From Cycas panzhihuaensis (lineage: Eukaryota; Cycadophyta): a stretch of DNA of 64,000 bases. The notes beneath the pieces are model-generated. The model saw nothing but the letters and a program-made list of their open reading frames with translations. It ran no database searches and was not told where the DNA came from. Shown here piece after piece: positions 34,650 to 45,639 of this stretch (the first letter of the stretch is position 1; each line of letters begins with the position of its first letter). Made by a program: the position numbers and the translations under genes. The stretch is from the NCBI GenBank assembly GCA_023213395.1, contig CM041465.1, forward strand, positions 126,177,741-126,241,740. The letters run 5' to 3'.

Positions 34650-35480
34650 TTGATCTGGTTGAGTTCTAGGAGGCGGCATGTCGAGATCGCCACGACTTTG
34701 TCGGTCGATCTGAATTCCTTGTTTGGATACTGAGGAACCCAAGGAGTTTACAGTGACGGCAAACACACATTTGAGCGGATTAAGGCGGCGTGATACTCGC
34801 GGCATCGTGAGAAGATGGCACGAGTCGGAAGGGTGATGGGCTCTCACGCGAGAAAGACCCATCATATCGTCCATGAAGACCTCCAACGTGTCGTTGATGA
34901 GATCGTGGAAGATGAAGTGCATGGCTCTTTGATATGTAGCACTTTTGCATTTTTAAGGCCAAAGGGCATCGCCTTGTGGCGAAGGTACCCGAGGGAGTAG
35001 TGAAGGCCGTCTTATGGCGGTCTTGGAAATCTGAATTTGGTTGTAGGAGGCGTCCATTAAGGACATCACTTGAATCCGGATGCGATCAATGATTTGATCT
35101 AAGAAGGGTAGCGGAAATTGTCCTTAGGACAAGCGTTGTTGATATCATGAAATCGGCGCATATGCGGATTGCCCGTTCTTTTGTAGCAGGAACAATATTA
35201 GAGACCCACTTAGGGTAATCAATAGAAGTAACAAGCCCGGCATCGAAGCTTTTCAACCTCCATCTTGGCGGCAGAGCTTGGTGAAGAGGACGCTTACAGG
35301 CGCGCAGGGGCCAGGCGCCGGGAAGGGTGGTGAGGTTATGGGTGACAATCGAGGGGTCGATTCCCTTCATGTCGACATAATCCCGCGAAAATGTCTCGAA
35401 ATTCACGGAGCAGAAGGGAATATTCCCTAATCTCATCGGAGAGCATTAGCCCCAACCCTAATGACCTTGCGGGGCCAAGA
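34650..35480 (-). pseudogene. Ty3/Gypsy reverse transcriptase, unit B
   Basis: Blocks DYVDMKGIDPSIVTHNLTTL, GLVTSIDYPKWVSNIVPA, MHFIFHDLINDTLEVFMDD and LKCVFAVT are visible, again with FMDD at the catalytic site. The frame is broken in several places. Confidence 0.82.
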
Positions 35481-36039
35481 CTACGTCTTGAATTCCCCCA
35501 TGCACATGGCATTGCCCTCTTCAAAGTGAAGAGGGGCAAGATCAACAGGGAGGAGGAGGAATAGGAGGGATCGGATCGTGGCGTGGATCCGATCGCAAGG
35601 ATCTTCCGGTGGCCGGCGGTGGTGACCGAAGGCGATTAGGTGCAAGGCCCGCGGTGCTCAGTGAGGCTTCATCATCCTCGAAATAGTCCACTCCATGGAT
35701 GACCCTATTTCGAGTAGAAGAAGCGCTAGAAGGGAAAGAACAGCGGGACCGGGGTGATCATCGGATCGCTCAACTCTTTCATGGAAATCAGAAGGAAAAG
35801 GAAAGAGGCTCCTTGAGGAGGCGAAGGCAATTCCTCAAAACCATCACTGCGGAGGGTAATGAAAAGAAGAACCGGCGGGCGGGTCGGCCACGGCGATGGT
35901 GTGTGACACGCGGGGCTAGTCTCACCTGTGAGAGAGGTTCCAAGCGAGGGTCTAGGCGAGGCAGTGCGGCCTATTGGCGCGAAGGAAAGAAATGGGGTGG
36001 AGACAACCCTCGTCTCCGTCAAGCGATTCATCATCATTT

Positions 36040-36777
36040 GAGCGAAGCAAGGTACCCATAACTCCACGCCAATAGGGGCAAAGCGTCGAGACTAGGAAGG
36101 GAAGATGTGGGATCTTCTTCTGACGGATTGGGTATACCAATTGAACAAGCCGAGGCGTGAGTGGGTGAACCTTGGTTTGCCGATTTGGCATAACGAGTTT
36201 GTTTGGCAAAAGGACGTTCACGGGGAACCACTCTCATTCGTCCGTCATGGACGAATTTAAGCTGTCCCCAAAGGGTCGAACACACGGCTCCCATTTGGTC
36301 GAGCCATGGGCGACCTAGAAGGAGGTTGTAATCCACGTCAACGTCGAGGACTACAACATCGGCAAGAAGGATTTTGCCCCAAGGGTGGCTAATCGCATGA
36401 TCCGAGAGGGGTCGTCACGCGACCGGCAGACCCTTGGCCTCGCCAGGAAGGTTCCATATGAGATACCAAGCTCTTGCATAACACGCAAGGGCATGGCATC
36501 GATGTAAGAGCCGTTGTCGACAACAGTTCTTGGAGGGTACAATCAGGCGACGATCGTGATGGTGAATGGGAAGTTCCACCGGCGTTCCGTTCACCCATGG
36601 AGGAAGATCCTTAGGATCGAAGGAAATAGTGGGTCCGCCACCTTGGGCGACGCCCAAAGCGTGGATAGGCACATCTCCCGATCCTAAAGCTTCCAGGAGG
36701 AGGGCCCGTTGCTCGGGACAACTCCTCAGAACGTCCATCAAGGACATTCCTGCAGCGACCGTATGGAGCTCGTCCAC
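36040..36777 (-). pseudogene. Aspartic protease region, unit B
   Basis: Frames show VVDNGSYIDAMPLRVMQELGI with the active-site Asp, ISFDPKDLPPWVNGTP upstream, and DYNLLLGRPWLDQMGAVCST downstream. This is the best preserved protease of block D. Confidence 0.8.
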
Positions 36778-36977
36778 GACGGAGAAGGGTTTACCCTTCC
36801 CTGGTTGGGTAAGTGCCCTTCGAAGTCGTAACGACCGGGCGCGCAGGAATAGCCTTGGGAAAGAGGATTTCGGAGGAAGGGTCTCGGAAGGATCAAGGAA
36901 CTAAGAACTGGCAGCTCCCGCCGCTTCCTTAGCAGTTTGAGATCGCGTAAGGGCGAAAGTCGGAGTTGCTTCAAGCA
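36778..36977 (-). pseudogene. gag/protease boundary of unit B, truncated at the block border
   Basis: The sequence runs parallel to 26170-26390 of unit A and stops after GTTGCTTCAAGCA. The H LTR follows directly. The gag and 5' LTR of unit B are therefore lost. Confidence 0.75.
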
Positions 36978-38815
36978 GGGGCTCTATACCTGCTGCTCCA
37001 CAGTCTTTCTACAGATTTCTCAGCCCCTTTCCAGTAGGTTTTAACAGAGGTAAATGCCTCCCATCTTCTCTACAGGTATTTATTAGTTTAGGGTCTTTCC
37101 TTTACCTAATTTATGCTCAGGTTTGCATGGTTATTTCTAGTTTGTCTTAGCTTGCTTTTGGAGGTTGTTTCTTACGTTTGTCTTGGACCGTTTCCCTGCT
37201 GTTAGGGCCTCTTTTCCTACATTTCATACCCAGGACAACAGCTAAAAGGGATACATAAGGTTTAGGATAGAGCTGGGTGGATCCCGTACCACCTTCCATG
37301 CTCCCTAAGAGGCTTTTTCCCCTCTAAACCTTCCTTTTGCCCTGTGCTACTCTTGGAGTGGAGTAAGGGTTTAGTAGGCTATTTCCAGCCACTGAAATCA
37401 GCGTTGACATTTGTTGCAATGCTGGTTTAAGGGCTCATTTCCCAAATCTGGGCAATGCATAAGCCCCGGTCACTTTTCTTGGTTCAATCCTCTTCTCAAC
37501 GGTCTAGTTTGCTTCTCGTACCACCTCGGCCTTGTTGAGTTTTGATTTGCTCTCTCTTGCATCTCTGCTGTCCCATTTTCAGCCAGCCTTACAGCCATAC
37601 CCTCGATGCCTTGTGGCTTCTTGAGGGAGGGTTGGGTTACTCTTTGCGGGAGGTGGGCCACTGCAAGGCTCACCGACTTATCCACCATTCATTTGGATAG
37701 TTTTCTTTACAATTTATTATTGTAATATTGAATGCTAACATATATGTGTTGAGGCTTATACTTGTTACATACATACATGCATTGTTAGGATTCTATTTTG
37801 TATTACTAGCACCCTTCCTCTGGAAAGGGATATTCTCACTTACTTGTAGGTACACAGAGGACACGAAGGACTCATCCCTTTCTCTCTCTTACGGGTAAGT
37901 GATTTTACTTATATTTTATCTTAGCATTTCATTTGTTGCCATTATTTTCCTTTCTTGGCACTCTAGTGTCACTTTCGAGGAAGGTAAGGAAGCCCCACGT
38001 TTCATCCTACTGCGACCCCTCTTTCTCGCCGTGCTTTGTGGAGTGATCTTGGACACCTTATGGGAACGTCGTCGCTTCAATCGTGTCTCCATTCCAGGTA
38101 TGTGCTTTTGCTCCATTTCATTTTCTTTTCTTTAAAAGATTTTGCACGGTAGTAATTAGATCATTTGAAAGGAAAAAGGAAACTGACTCTCTCTTTTGGT
38201 TTATATTTTGTTTAGTACATTTTACACATTATATCTATCATAGAAAAAGGTTTTGGGAAGATTTCCCTTTTAACCTTTCCCCTTTATCCCGTAAACTTCA
38301 CCCTCGTCCTATTGACTTACTATACTTGGTTTAGTTTACTTACGTGCATCATAGCACTCTCCTTTTCCTTGATTGCTCCTTCGAAGGGGGAAACTCTCAA
38401 TCGATCGATCGTTCCTGTTCCCTTCATCCTTACTCGATTTTCTTTCACCTAGATGGATAACCGAGAAGATCTTATTCGTAGGTTGCTCACCTACTTGCCC
38501 TTTACTCATTTCCCTCTGCTACAGGGAAACCCTCGAGGGGTTCTCTCCTTTCCCCTCTAGCCATCCAAGGGTGGGAGGACCCTTCTCCTAGATCTACCCA
38601 GGTTAATCTTCTACCTCCTCTCTTCTTGACAGAAGTGGGGAACCACCTTTAGCTAGCTGGGTACCATCTGCAGGTCCTAAACTTGCGCTCCGGTGCATGG
38701 GGCACCCTACGTGGTATTTGCCTTACTCGTAGGTTCTTATCTACATTTGATAGTGCCATTGACCACCCTCGTTATTCCTACTCAGTTAGGTAGCTATCCC
38801 GTAGACGTGCATCCA
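36978..38815 (+). mobile_element. 5' LTR of H, piece 3 with LTR 3' end
   Basis: It matches 50526-52370 of the 3' LTR and ends GTGCATCCA one base before the primer site. Relative to the 3' LTR, 780 bp (equivalent to 49746-50525), including the presumed TATA box, are missing at the joint with block D. Confidence 0.9.
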
Positions 38816-38816
38816 C

Positions 38817-38834
38817 TGGCGACCATACTGGGGA
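38817..38834 (+). promoter_or_regulatory. Primer binding site of H
   Basis: TGGCGACCATACTGGGGA begins two bases after the LTR end. It resembles the primer site complementary to tRNA-Arg reported for Tat/Ogre elements, with internal mismatches. Confidence 0.7.
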
Positions 38835-38983
38835 TCTGCTAGTAAGGGAGCTAGTTTCCGCTCTTTTATGTTAGTATTGCTACCTCCTTGTGGTTTTCTC
38901 CTACTTCGTTTTCTTCGTTGGACAGCCCCCAACGTGTGCTTTTTATTGCCCTTTCTTTCTCTTACAGTGTTGGTTAACCTTGT

Positions 38984-41180
38984 ATGTGACGCTTCTCTCA
39001 TCGCTTACGTGGCTTACCCACATTGTTAGAAGATCCTGGGTATTGTCCTCTTCCTTCATCGGATTCTGATTCGACTATGGAGGGATACCCTTCTGATTGG
39101 GCCTACCACACCTCAGCCTTAGGAACTCATGAGTTTCCCTCTTCTATTCTGGAGACCACCCAAGAGTGTGATGATCCTATTTACTACCCGGGTGACCAAC
39201 ATCACCTGCCTGACGCCCATCCTTCGACTCATACGGTAGAAGGATCTTTTCCTCTTGAGATTTACCACTCAGTTAGTGATTCTTATGAGGAACGTCATGA
39301 GGGATCTACTTTGTTTGAGGTCCCGTCAACCTCTTACGAGCATGGAGATACCCCTCCTGCCGATGTGGTTGAAGCTTTTAATGAGTGCTATCGTGCTACT
39401 CATTTTCAACCACGTCCTAAATGGTTTGAAGATGCCTTTCATGGGGGAGCCTCTTCCTCGTCTGCTCCTCCCCCACTTTCTTCATCCTCATCTACTCCTC
39501 CTGCAATAACCAATCCCTTCGTGCCTACACATTCATCCTGCTCCTTTCCTATTGCTGTTGCGGGGATGCATGTTGCACCTTTTATCCCTCGCCAAGGTCC
39601 TAGTGCTTTGGGACCTTCCTGCGGTATGTCCTTCCCTCAGTTGAAGGTTAGCATACCATTTCCTAGCCAAACTAATGTGCCATCCCCCAATGTGGCACAT
39701 ACTTCCTCTAGTAGGCCTGTCGGTCCTACTAACCCTTTAGCCACTAGTCATGTGGGACTCGCTCCTACACACCCTCAAAACCAACCTGTTGGCCCTTCCT
39801 TTTACATCCCCCCGGGGTACACTTCCCAACCTTGGGGGTAGGGTAGAGGGAACCACTTCCCACCTTATGGAGTGGATCTGCTACACCCATATGGGATTGC
39901 CCCACCTACGGGTGGCCCATATGGGCAAAACCCAGTTCTACATCCCCCTTTTTCGCCATCTAGCACAATCCCTTTTGCCATGCCTTCGCAAGGGAACCCG
40001 ACTCCCTCTCAAGGCACCTATCCTCAAGTCCCCTTCCAGCAAGGGGCATATCCTCAAGGAGGGATGGGTATGCCACCCCTGTCCGCTCCTTGCTCACTAC
40101 CTACTGCATCATTATTGATCCTACAGTCCAAGCAAGGGTGCATCCCTTCATGGACTATAGGTCAACACCTTTATCCATCGAGGCATTAAGAACTAATCTG
40201 CCGCTTCATCCTCCTGAAGTTCCTAGATTTGATAGAACTTCGTCGCAAGACCCAACTGAACACGTGCGTAGTTTTTCTATGGCGTGTATAAACTACTGGG
40301 CTTACGACCATATCCTAATGAAATTATTTCCATGATCATCACAGGGCGATGCCCTTAAGTGGTTTTATCGCCTCCCTACCCACCCTATCTTTTCATTCTA
40401 GTAATTGGTGGACGAATTCATCAACTACTTTGATGTAGCTTATCCATTTGAGAGCGGAATGAAATCCCTCTTATTGCTCAAACAAGGCCACGATGAGATG
40501 AATTGTGACTTTGTGAGACGATTCCATGACCTTCTTCACTCCACTAAGGCCACGTTGCCTGAGGAGCTGAAGAGAGACCTTTTCGTTAATGCACTTCATC
40601 CTGAAGTACATGTGGAAGTCCTTAAAATGGGGGTGACCACATGTGACTCCGCGATCGCCAAGTGCTTAGCGTTGGAGGCTTTTGAGATTCAGGCCGGACT
40701 CAAGAAGCCTCTCAAACCCTCATAGTGACGTGAGGTACCACCTCCAACTAAGGATACTAAACCCCAATAATCCTACAGGTCTACTTCTCACCCGACTGAG
40801 AGGATTTTAGACCCCTTTACTTCTGCCATATACTCATTCGAGCGTACGATGAAGGAGCTTAAACTCCAAGCCCCTTCATCTCCAACATCTAACAAACAAA
40901 TTCAACAAACAACTTAAGCTTCCCTCCCAAGGAATGGAAATGCCCAGTTCTCTCAAACGAGGAAGACAGATCCCTCGCTTGAGAAGAAGTGGTGCTCCAT
41001 TCATGGGGAGTGCTTCTATGATGACTCACGTTATACAGCCCATCATCCTAAGGATGCCCCTCAACGTGACTCCTCCCCTAAACGGACCTTGAGGCCTAAT
41101 GTAGATCAATTAGTTCACAAGGATCCATTCCCTAAACATGGGGAACGTGATCGCAACACTCAATCCAAGAATAACTAGAA
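38984..41180 (+). pseudogene. gag of H
   Basis: The start codon at 38984 is placed by comparison with the M copy (MRRFSRHL), but the second codon is TGA where M has CGA. The frame then stays open as an acidic, Ser/Pro-rich N-terminal half to 39838 (STMEGYPSDWAYH, ADVVEAFNE), ends at a TAG, and continues in the same frame to about 40120. After a frameshift the gag domain follows at 40405-40725 (MNCDFVRRFHDLL, EELKRDLFVNALHPEV, AIAKCLALEAFE). Near 40990 WCSIHGECFYDD marks the zinc-like motif. The protein would form the capsid. At least one stop and one frameshift make it non-functional as read. Confidence 0.82.
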
Positions 41181-41283
41181 TTGAGAAAGATCGCCAAATT
41201 CCTGCCCTTCCTGCGATAAAGGGAAGGGTGCCCGAGATTCGTCCTTTTCCTCTCATTCCCCTAACCGTCGCACCCCATCACCT

Positions 41284-42085
41284 TTGCAGCCCCGGAGCAA
41301 GGGGAAGAAGGTGATCCAAATGGTTGGGGCTATTTCTTTGTATGCCCTTACCCGGTCTCAGGCTGCCAAAGAAGCAGTCGGTGCTTGTTCCTCTACTCCT
41401 TTAAATCCTCTTCCAAAGAACCCTCCTCTGGAAGTACCTCTCTTTACTAAGGCCATTCCAATGCACCTGGGTCGTTACGATTTTCAAAGGGCACTTACCC
41501 AGCCTACCGCAAAGGGTAAGCCTTTCTCCATCATGGACGAGCTTCATACTGTTGCTGCGGGAATGTCCTTGATGGACGTTTTGAGGAGTTGTCCCGAGCA
41601 GTGGACTCTCTTCTTGGAAGCTTTAGGATCAAATGACGCACCTGTTCATGCTTTGGGTATCACCTATGGTCATGAATCCATTATTTCGTTTGGTCCGAAG
41701 GACCTTTCTCGTGCATGTGAAAGGGAATGTCAGTGGAACTTCCCATTCACTATTACCATCGATACACCCGATTGTACCCTGCGAAGGACCATTATCAACA
41801 ATGGTTCTTCCGTGAATACCATGCCTTTGCGTGTCATACAAGAGCTTGGTATTTCCACCTTGGAACCTATTCCATGGTGATGCTAAGGTTATGATGGTAG
41901 CGAGAAGACCCCATTGGGATCTGTCGCGATTCTGCTCACCCTCAAGGGCAAGATTGTCCTCGCTGATGTTATAGTCCTTGACGTCGACGTCGACTATAAC
42001 CTTCTCTTAGGTCGTCCATGGCTCGACCAAATAGGAGCCGTGTGTTCGACTCTCTGGGGACAACTTAAATTTGTCCACGATGGAT
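41284..42085 (+). pseudogene. Aspartic protease region of H
   Basis: An open frame to 41878 covers the domain start and active-site stretch IINNGSSVNTMPLRVIQELGI (shown in parts: IINNGSSVN, MPLRVIQELG). The expected active-site Asp is Asn (codon 41797-41799), a G-to-A change at a CG site. DYNLLLGRPWLDQIG follows near 41990 after a frame break. The protease would cut the Gag-Pol polyprotein, but this copy should be inactive. Confidence 0.8.
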
Positions 42086-42087
42086 GA

Positions 42088-42744
42088 ATGAAGGTTGTTC
42101 TCTGCGAATGCCCACTTGCCAAACAAACCTGTCCTGCTAATCAGGCAAGCCAAGGTCCTTCTACTTGTACCTCAGCTTGCTATATTGGTATACCTAATCC
42201 TTCTGAAGAAGATCCTACATCTTCTTTTCCTAGTCTCATGCGTTTCGCCCCTATTGACATTGGAAGCCACAGGTACCTCACCTTGTTTAGTGATGACGAG
42301 TCACACGACGAGGGTAAGGATTATCTTCACCCTGTCTCTTTCCTTCACACTAGTAGGTCACACCCATCTCATCTTAGATCTCCATCTAGAACCTCTCTCA
42401 TTAGTGAGACTAGCCACTCCTACGTGTCGTATGTCATCGCTTATGTTGACTTGTCTGTCCCTAGTTCTTCCCCTTCATCACCCCTCGCAGGTGATAGCTT
42501 CGAAGAACTGCCTTTTGCTCCCTCTGAGAAGCCTCCTTTTAACTCTCTCTTAGAGTCTCACGAGGAAGACGGGCAACCCGATGACCATCACGGTCCCATT
42601 GCCTCCACTTCTTCTAGCACTTCATCTATTCGGAGTAAGGTCATCCATGGGGTGGATTACTTTGAGGATGATGAAGCCTTGCTCGAGCACCTAGCGGGCT
42701 TCGCGCCCAACTTGCCTTCTGGTCACCACATGCTTGGCCACTAG
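42088..42744 (+). pseudogene. Linker between protease and reverse-transcriptase position, H
   Basis: A Ser/Pro/His-rich frame of 218 codons contains PNPSEEDPTSSFPSL and SKVIHGVDYFEDDEAL, both conserved in block D. No enzyme motif is seen. Conservation across families suggests a structural or spacer role in the polyprotein. Confidence 0.65.
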
Positions 42745-42889
42745 AAGATCCTTGTGATTGGGTCCACACTTGCTGACCCAATCCCATCCCCTGTTCCATC
42801 TCCTCCCATTGACCTTGCCCCTCTCCACTTCAAGGAGGGGAACGCCATGTGCATGGGGGCAACCTAAGACATAGTCTTAGCCCTTGGCA

Positions 42890-42925
42890 AGGTCATTAAG
42901 ATTGGGATTTCTTGTATCCAAATAA
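42890..42925 (+). other. Joint where the reverse-transcriptase core of H is deleted
   Basis: At about 42905 the sequence passes from the stretch just before reverse transcriptase (GKVIKIG) straight to FLVSK, which in block D lies after the FMDD box. About 0.7 kb, including all catalytic Asp residues of reverse transcriptase, is missing. Confidence 0.85.
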
Positions 42926-43693
42926 GGAATCTAGATTGATCCTGATAAGGTCAGGGCAATCCTTGACATGCCTCCCCCTAGAACCCAATGACAGATTAAG
43001 TCGTTTCTAGGTAGGCTCAGTTTTCTCAGGCACTTCTTGGCAGACTTCACCATAAGCGCTAAACCCCTTACAAACCTATTGAAGAAGGGAGCTCCTTTTG
43101 TTTGGTCTGACAAGACCTAAAAGGCATTCAAAGGACTCAAGGAAGCCCTCGCTTCCACTCCTACGTTGGCGTCCCCTCGATTCGATAGGCCCTTCGTTTT
43201 GTACACCTCGACAACTGACGAATCCTTGGGCACCATGTTAGCTCAGGAGGATGACTCAGGAACTGAGAGGGCTATTTATTTCATCAGTCACACCCTCGTG
43301 GCTATTGAACTTAACTACTCTCCTACTAAGAAGGAGTGTCTATCCTTGGTCCACGGAACCAAGAGGTTTAGACACTACTTGCTTGGTAATACCACCAAGG
43401 TGATCGTCCAATCCGATCCCTTGCGATACTTGCTCACTCATTTAGATTTGACGGGTAGGGCTGGTCATTGGGCTGTCCTACTTCAAGAATTTGACCTTCA
43501 TATCATTAACCGGAAATCAAAGAAGGGAATGATGGTGGCCGAGCAGCTCGCGGATGCCCCTATTCCTAACTCCTTTGATACTCCCGTCGACGATTCTCTC
43601 CCTGATGAGTCCATTTTGACGGTTCAGGACGTCTCTCTTCATCCACTCATCGACAATGAGAGGTATGGCGATATAGTGTGGTATCTCACATAA
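42906..43693 (+). pseudogene. RT thumb/connection and RNase H of H
   Basis: The stretch reads LGRLSFLRHFLADFTISAK, then from 43166 an open frame of 175 codons with RPFVLYTSTTDESLG, ERAIYFISHTLV, NYSPTKKECLSLVHGTKRFRHYL and QSDPLRYLLTH. This is the Ty3-type RNase H that normally follows reverse transcriptase. The first catalytic Asp appears to be replaced (YTSTTDES). Stops lie upstream near 42936 and 43120. Confidence 0.8.
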
Positions 43694-43699
43694 TAACAA

Positions 43700-44958
43700 T
43701 ACCGCCCTAATGCTAGTAGTAAAGTTAGATCTCGTATCTGGACTTCTGTTAGGCAATACTTCCTCATGGATGAAGTATTATACAAGAGGTCCTTCGATTG
43801 GATCCTCCTCCGCTGTGTCACTTTGATGGTGACCAAATACTCTGTGAATGCCACCATGGTATTTATGGGGGCCACTTTAGGGGCTAGTCTATGGCTCAAA
43901 GGATCCTCCGCATGGGTTATTTCTGGCGGTCTCTTTTCAAGGATGCCCCGCCTTTGCCTTGAGATGTCGGCGATCCCAGAAACATGCCAACATCTCCCAT
44001 GTGCCTTCTGAGGCCCTTCACCCCATTGTTTCTCCATGGCCTTTCACTCAGTGGGGGCTAGACCTCATAGGGGCTATCTCTCCACCTTCATCGTCATAGC
44101 ACAAGTTTATCTTGCCTGCCACAGAATATTTCACCAAATAGGTGGAGGCCATTCCCTTAATTACTACTCCTGGTAAAACGATAACTACATTTGTTTACTA
44201 GCACATCATAGCTACATGTGTTTACCAGCACATCATTTATCATTTCAGGATTTCAGACGTCTTAATCACTAACAATGGAACCCCCTTTTGCAATAAGGAG
44301 ATGGATGAGCTTTACGAGAAATTCAAGATTTCTTATAAAATTTCTTCTCCTTACTATCCTTAGGTAAATGGTCAGGTGGAGTCTTTCAATAAGACTCTCA
44401 TTAATATCTTAAAGAAAATTGTTGCTCAGTCTCAAAGGGATTGGTACCTTCAGATGCCTTCCGCTTTGTGGGCTTACTACACCTCTATCCGTTCTGCCAC
44501 GGGAATGACCCCATTCTCCCTGGTCTACGATACCGAGGTAGTACTCCCATTGGAGGTAGAGATTCCTTCTTTGGGAGTCTCTCTTCGAGGTCTCATTGAT
44601 GAAGAGTCAATCTGTCAGGCTTGCCTTCTGGACCTCGAGGCTTTGGACAAGAGACGTTTAGCTGCCTATTAGGCTAACCTGGCATCCAAAGCTCGCTTAC
44701 AAAGGACCTATGATAAACATCTTCGTTCTCGTCCTTTGTTTCCCAGAGACCACGTCCTCAAACTTGAATGTCTTCATGACCGTTTGACCAAATTGAAACC
44801 TATATGGGTTGGCCCTTTCATCATTATCGAGACCCTCGATAATGGTGCTTATAGGATTGCCACCCTAGAAGGTCTTGAATTTGAGAAAGCTGTTAATGGG
44901 AAATTCCTTAAGAAGTTTTACTCGTATCCCTGCTGTCACTTCTTGCATGCTCTGAAAT
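43700..44958 (+). pseudogene. Ty3/Gypsy integrase of H
   Basis: Order: DEVLYKRSFDWILL and the zinc region (43766-44010, with damaged His pair), GLDLIGAIS with the first catalytic Asp, TNNGTPFCNKEMDELYEKF with Asn at the second catalytic Asp (44271-44273), NGQVESFNKTLINILKK with the Glu, then open frames to 44672 and 44736-44958 (LECLHDRLTKLKPIWVGPF, LDNGAYRIATLEG). The enzyme would insert the cDNA. Stops (near 44365 and 44670) and the Asp-to-Asn change make it inactive. Confidence 0.83.
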
Positions 44959-44960
44959 GA

Positions 44961-45512
<552 letters not shown>

Positions 45513-45639
45513 AAATCAGATGCTGTGTCATACATACGGGAAGCCAATGTCCTTGTAGGGGGGGTACAATCATATGACTATATATATATGACCCCCTGGA
45601 GCCCCGTGCTTTCCCCCTGTCAAAATCAAATACATGTGT

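Larger units (their letters stand above)
18230..36977 (-). mobile_element. D: tandem Tat-like element (LTR, internal, LTR, truncated internal)
   Basis: Minus-strand order from the right is truncated internal B (36977-31342), LTR B (31341-28799), internal A (28798-20756) and LTR A (20755-18230). The two units are nearly identical over long stretches but differ by dense clusters of short indels. The right border lies in the gag/protease region and is not an LTR end. Internal A is about 8.0 kb and lacks the PMD module found in H. The block is inserted in the 5' LTR of H. Confidence 0.88.

Noticed and set aside
18230-36977. Block D as a normal single insertion with a target duplication
   Set aside because: The right border is not an LTR end, and the host LTR misses 780 bp at the joint, so no matching 5-bp pair can be claimed.
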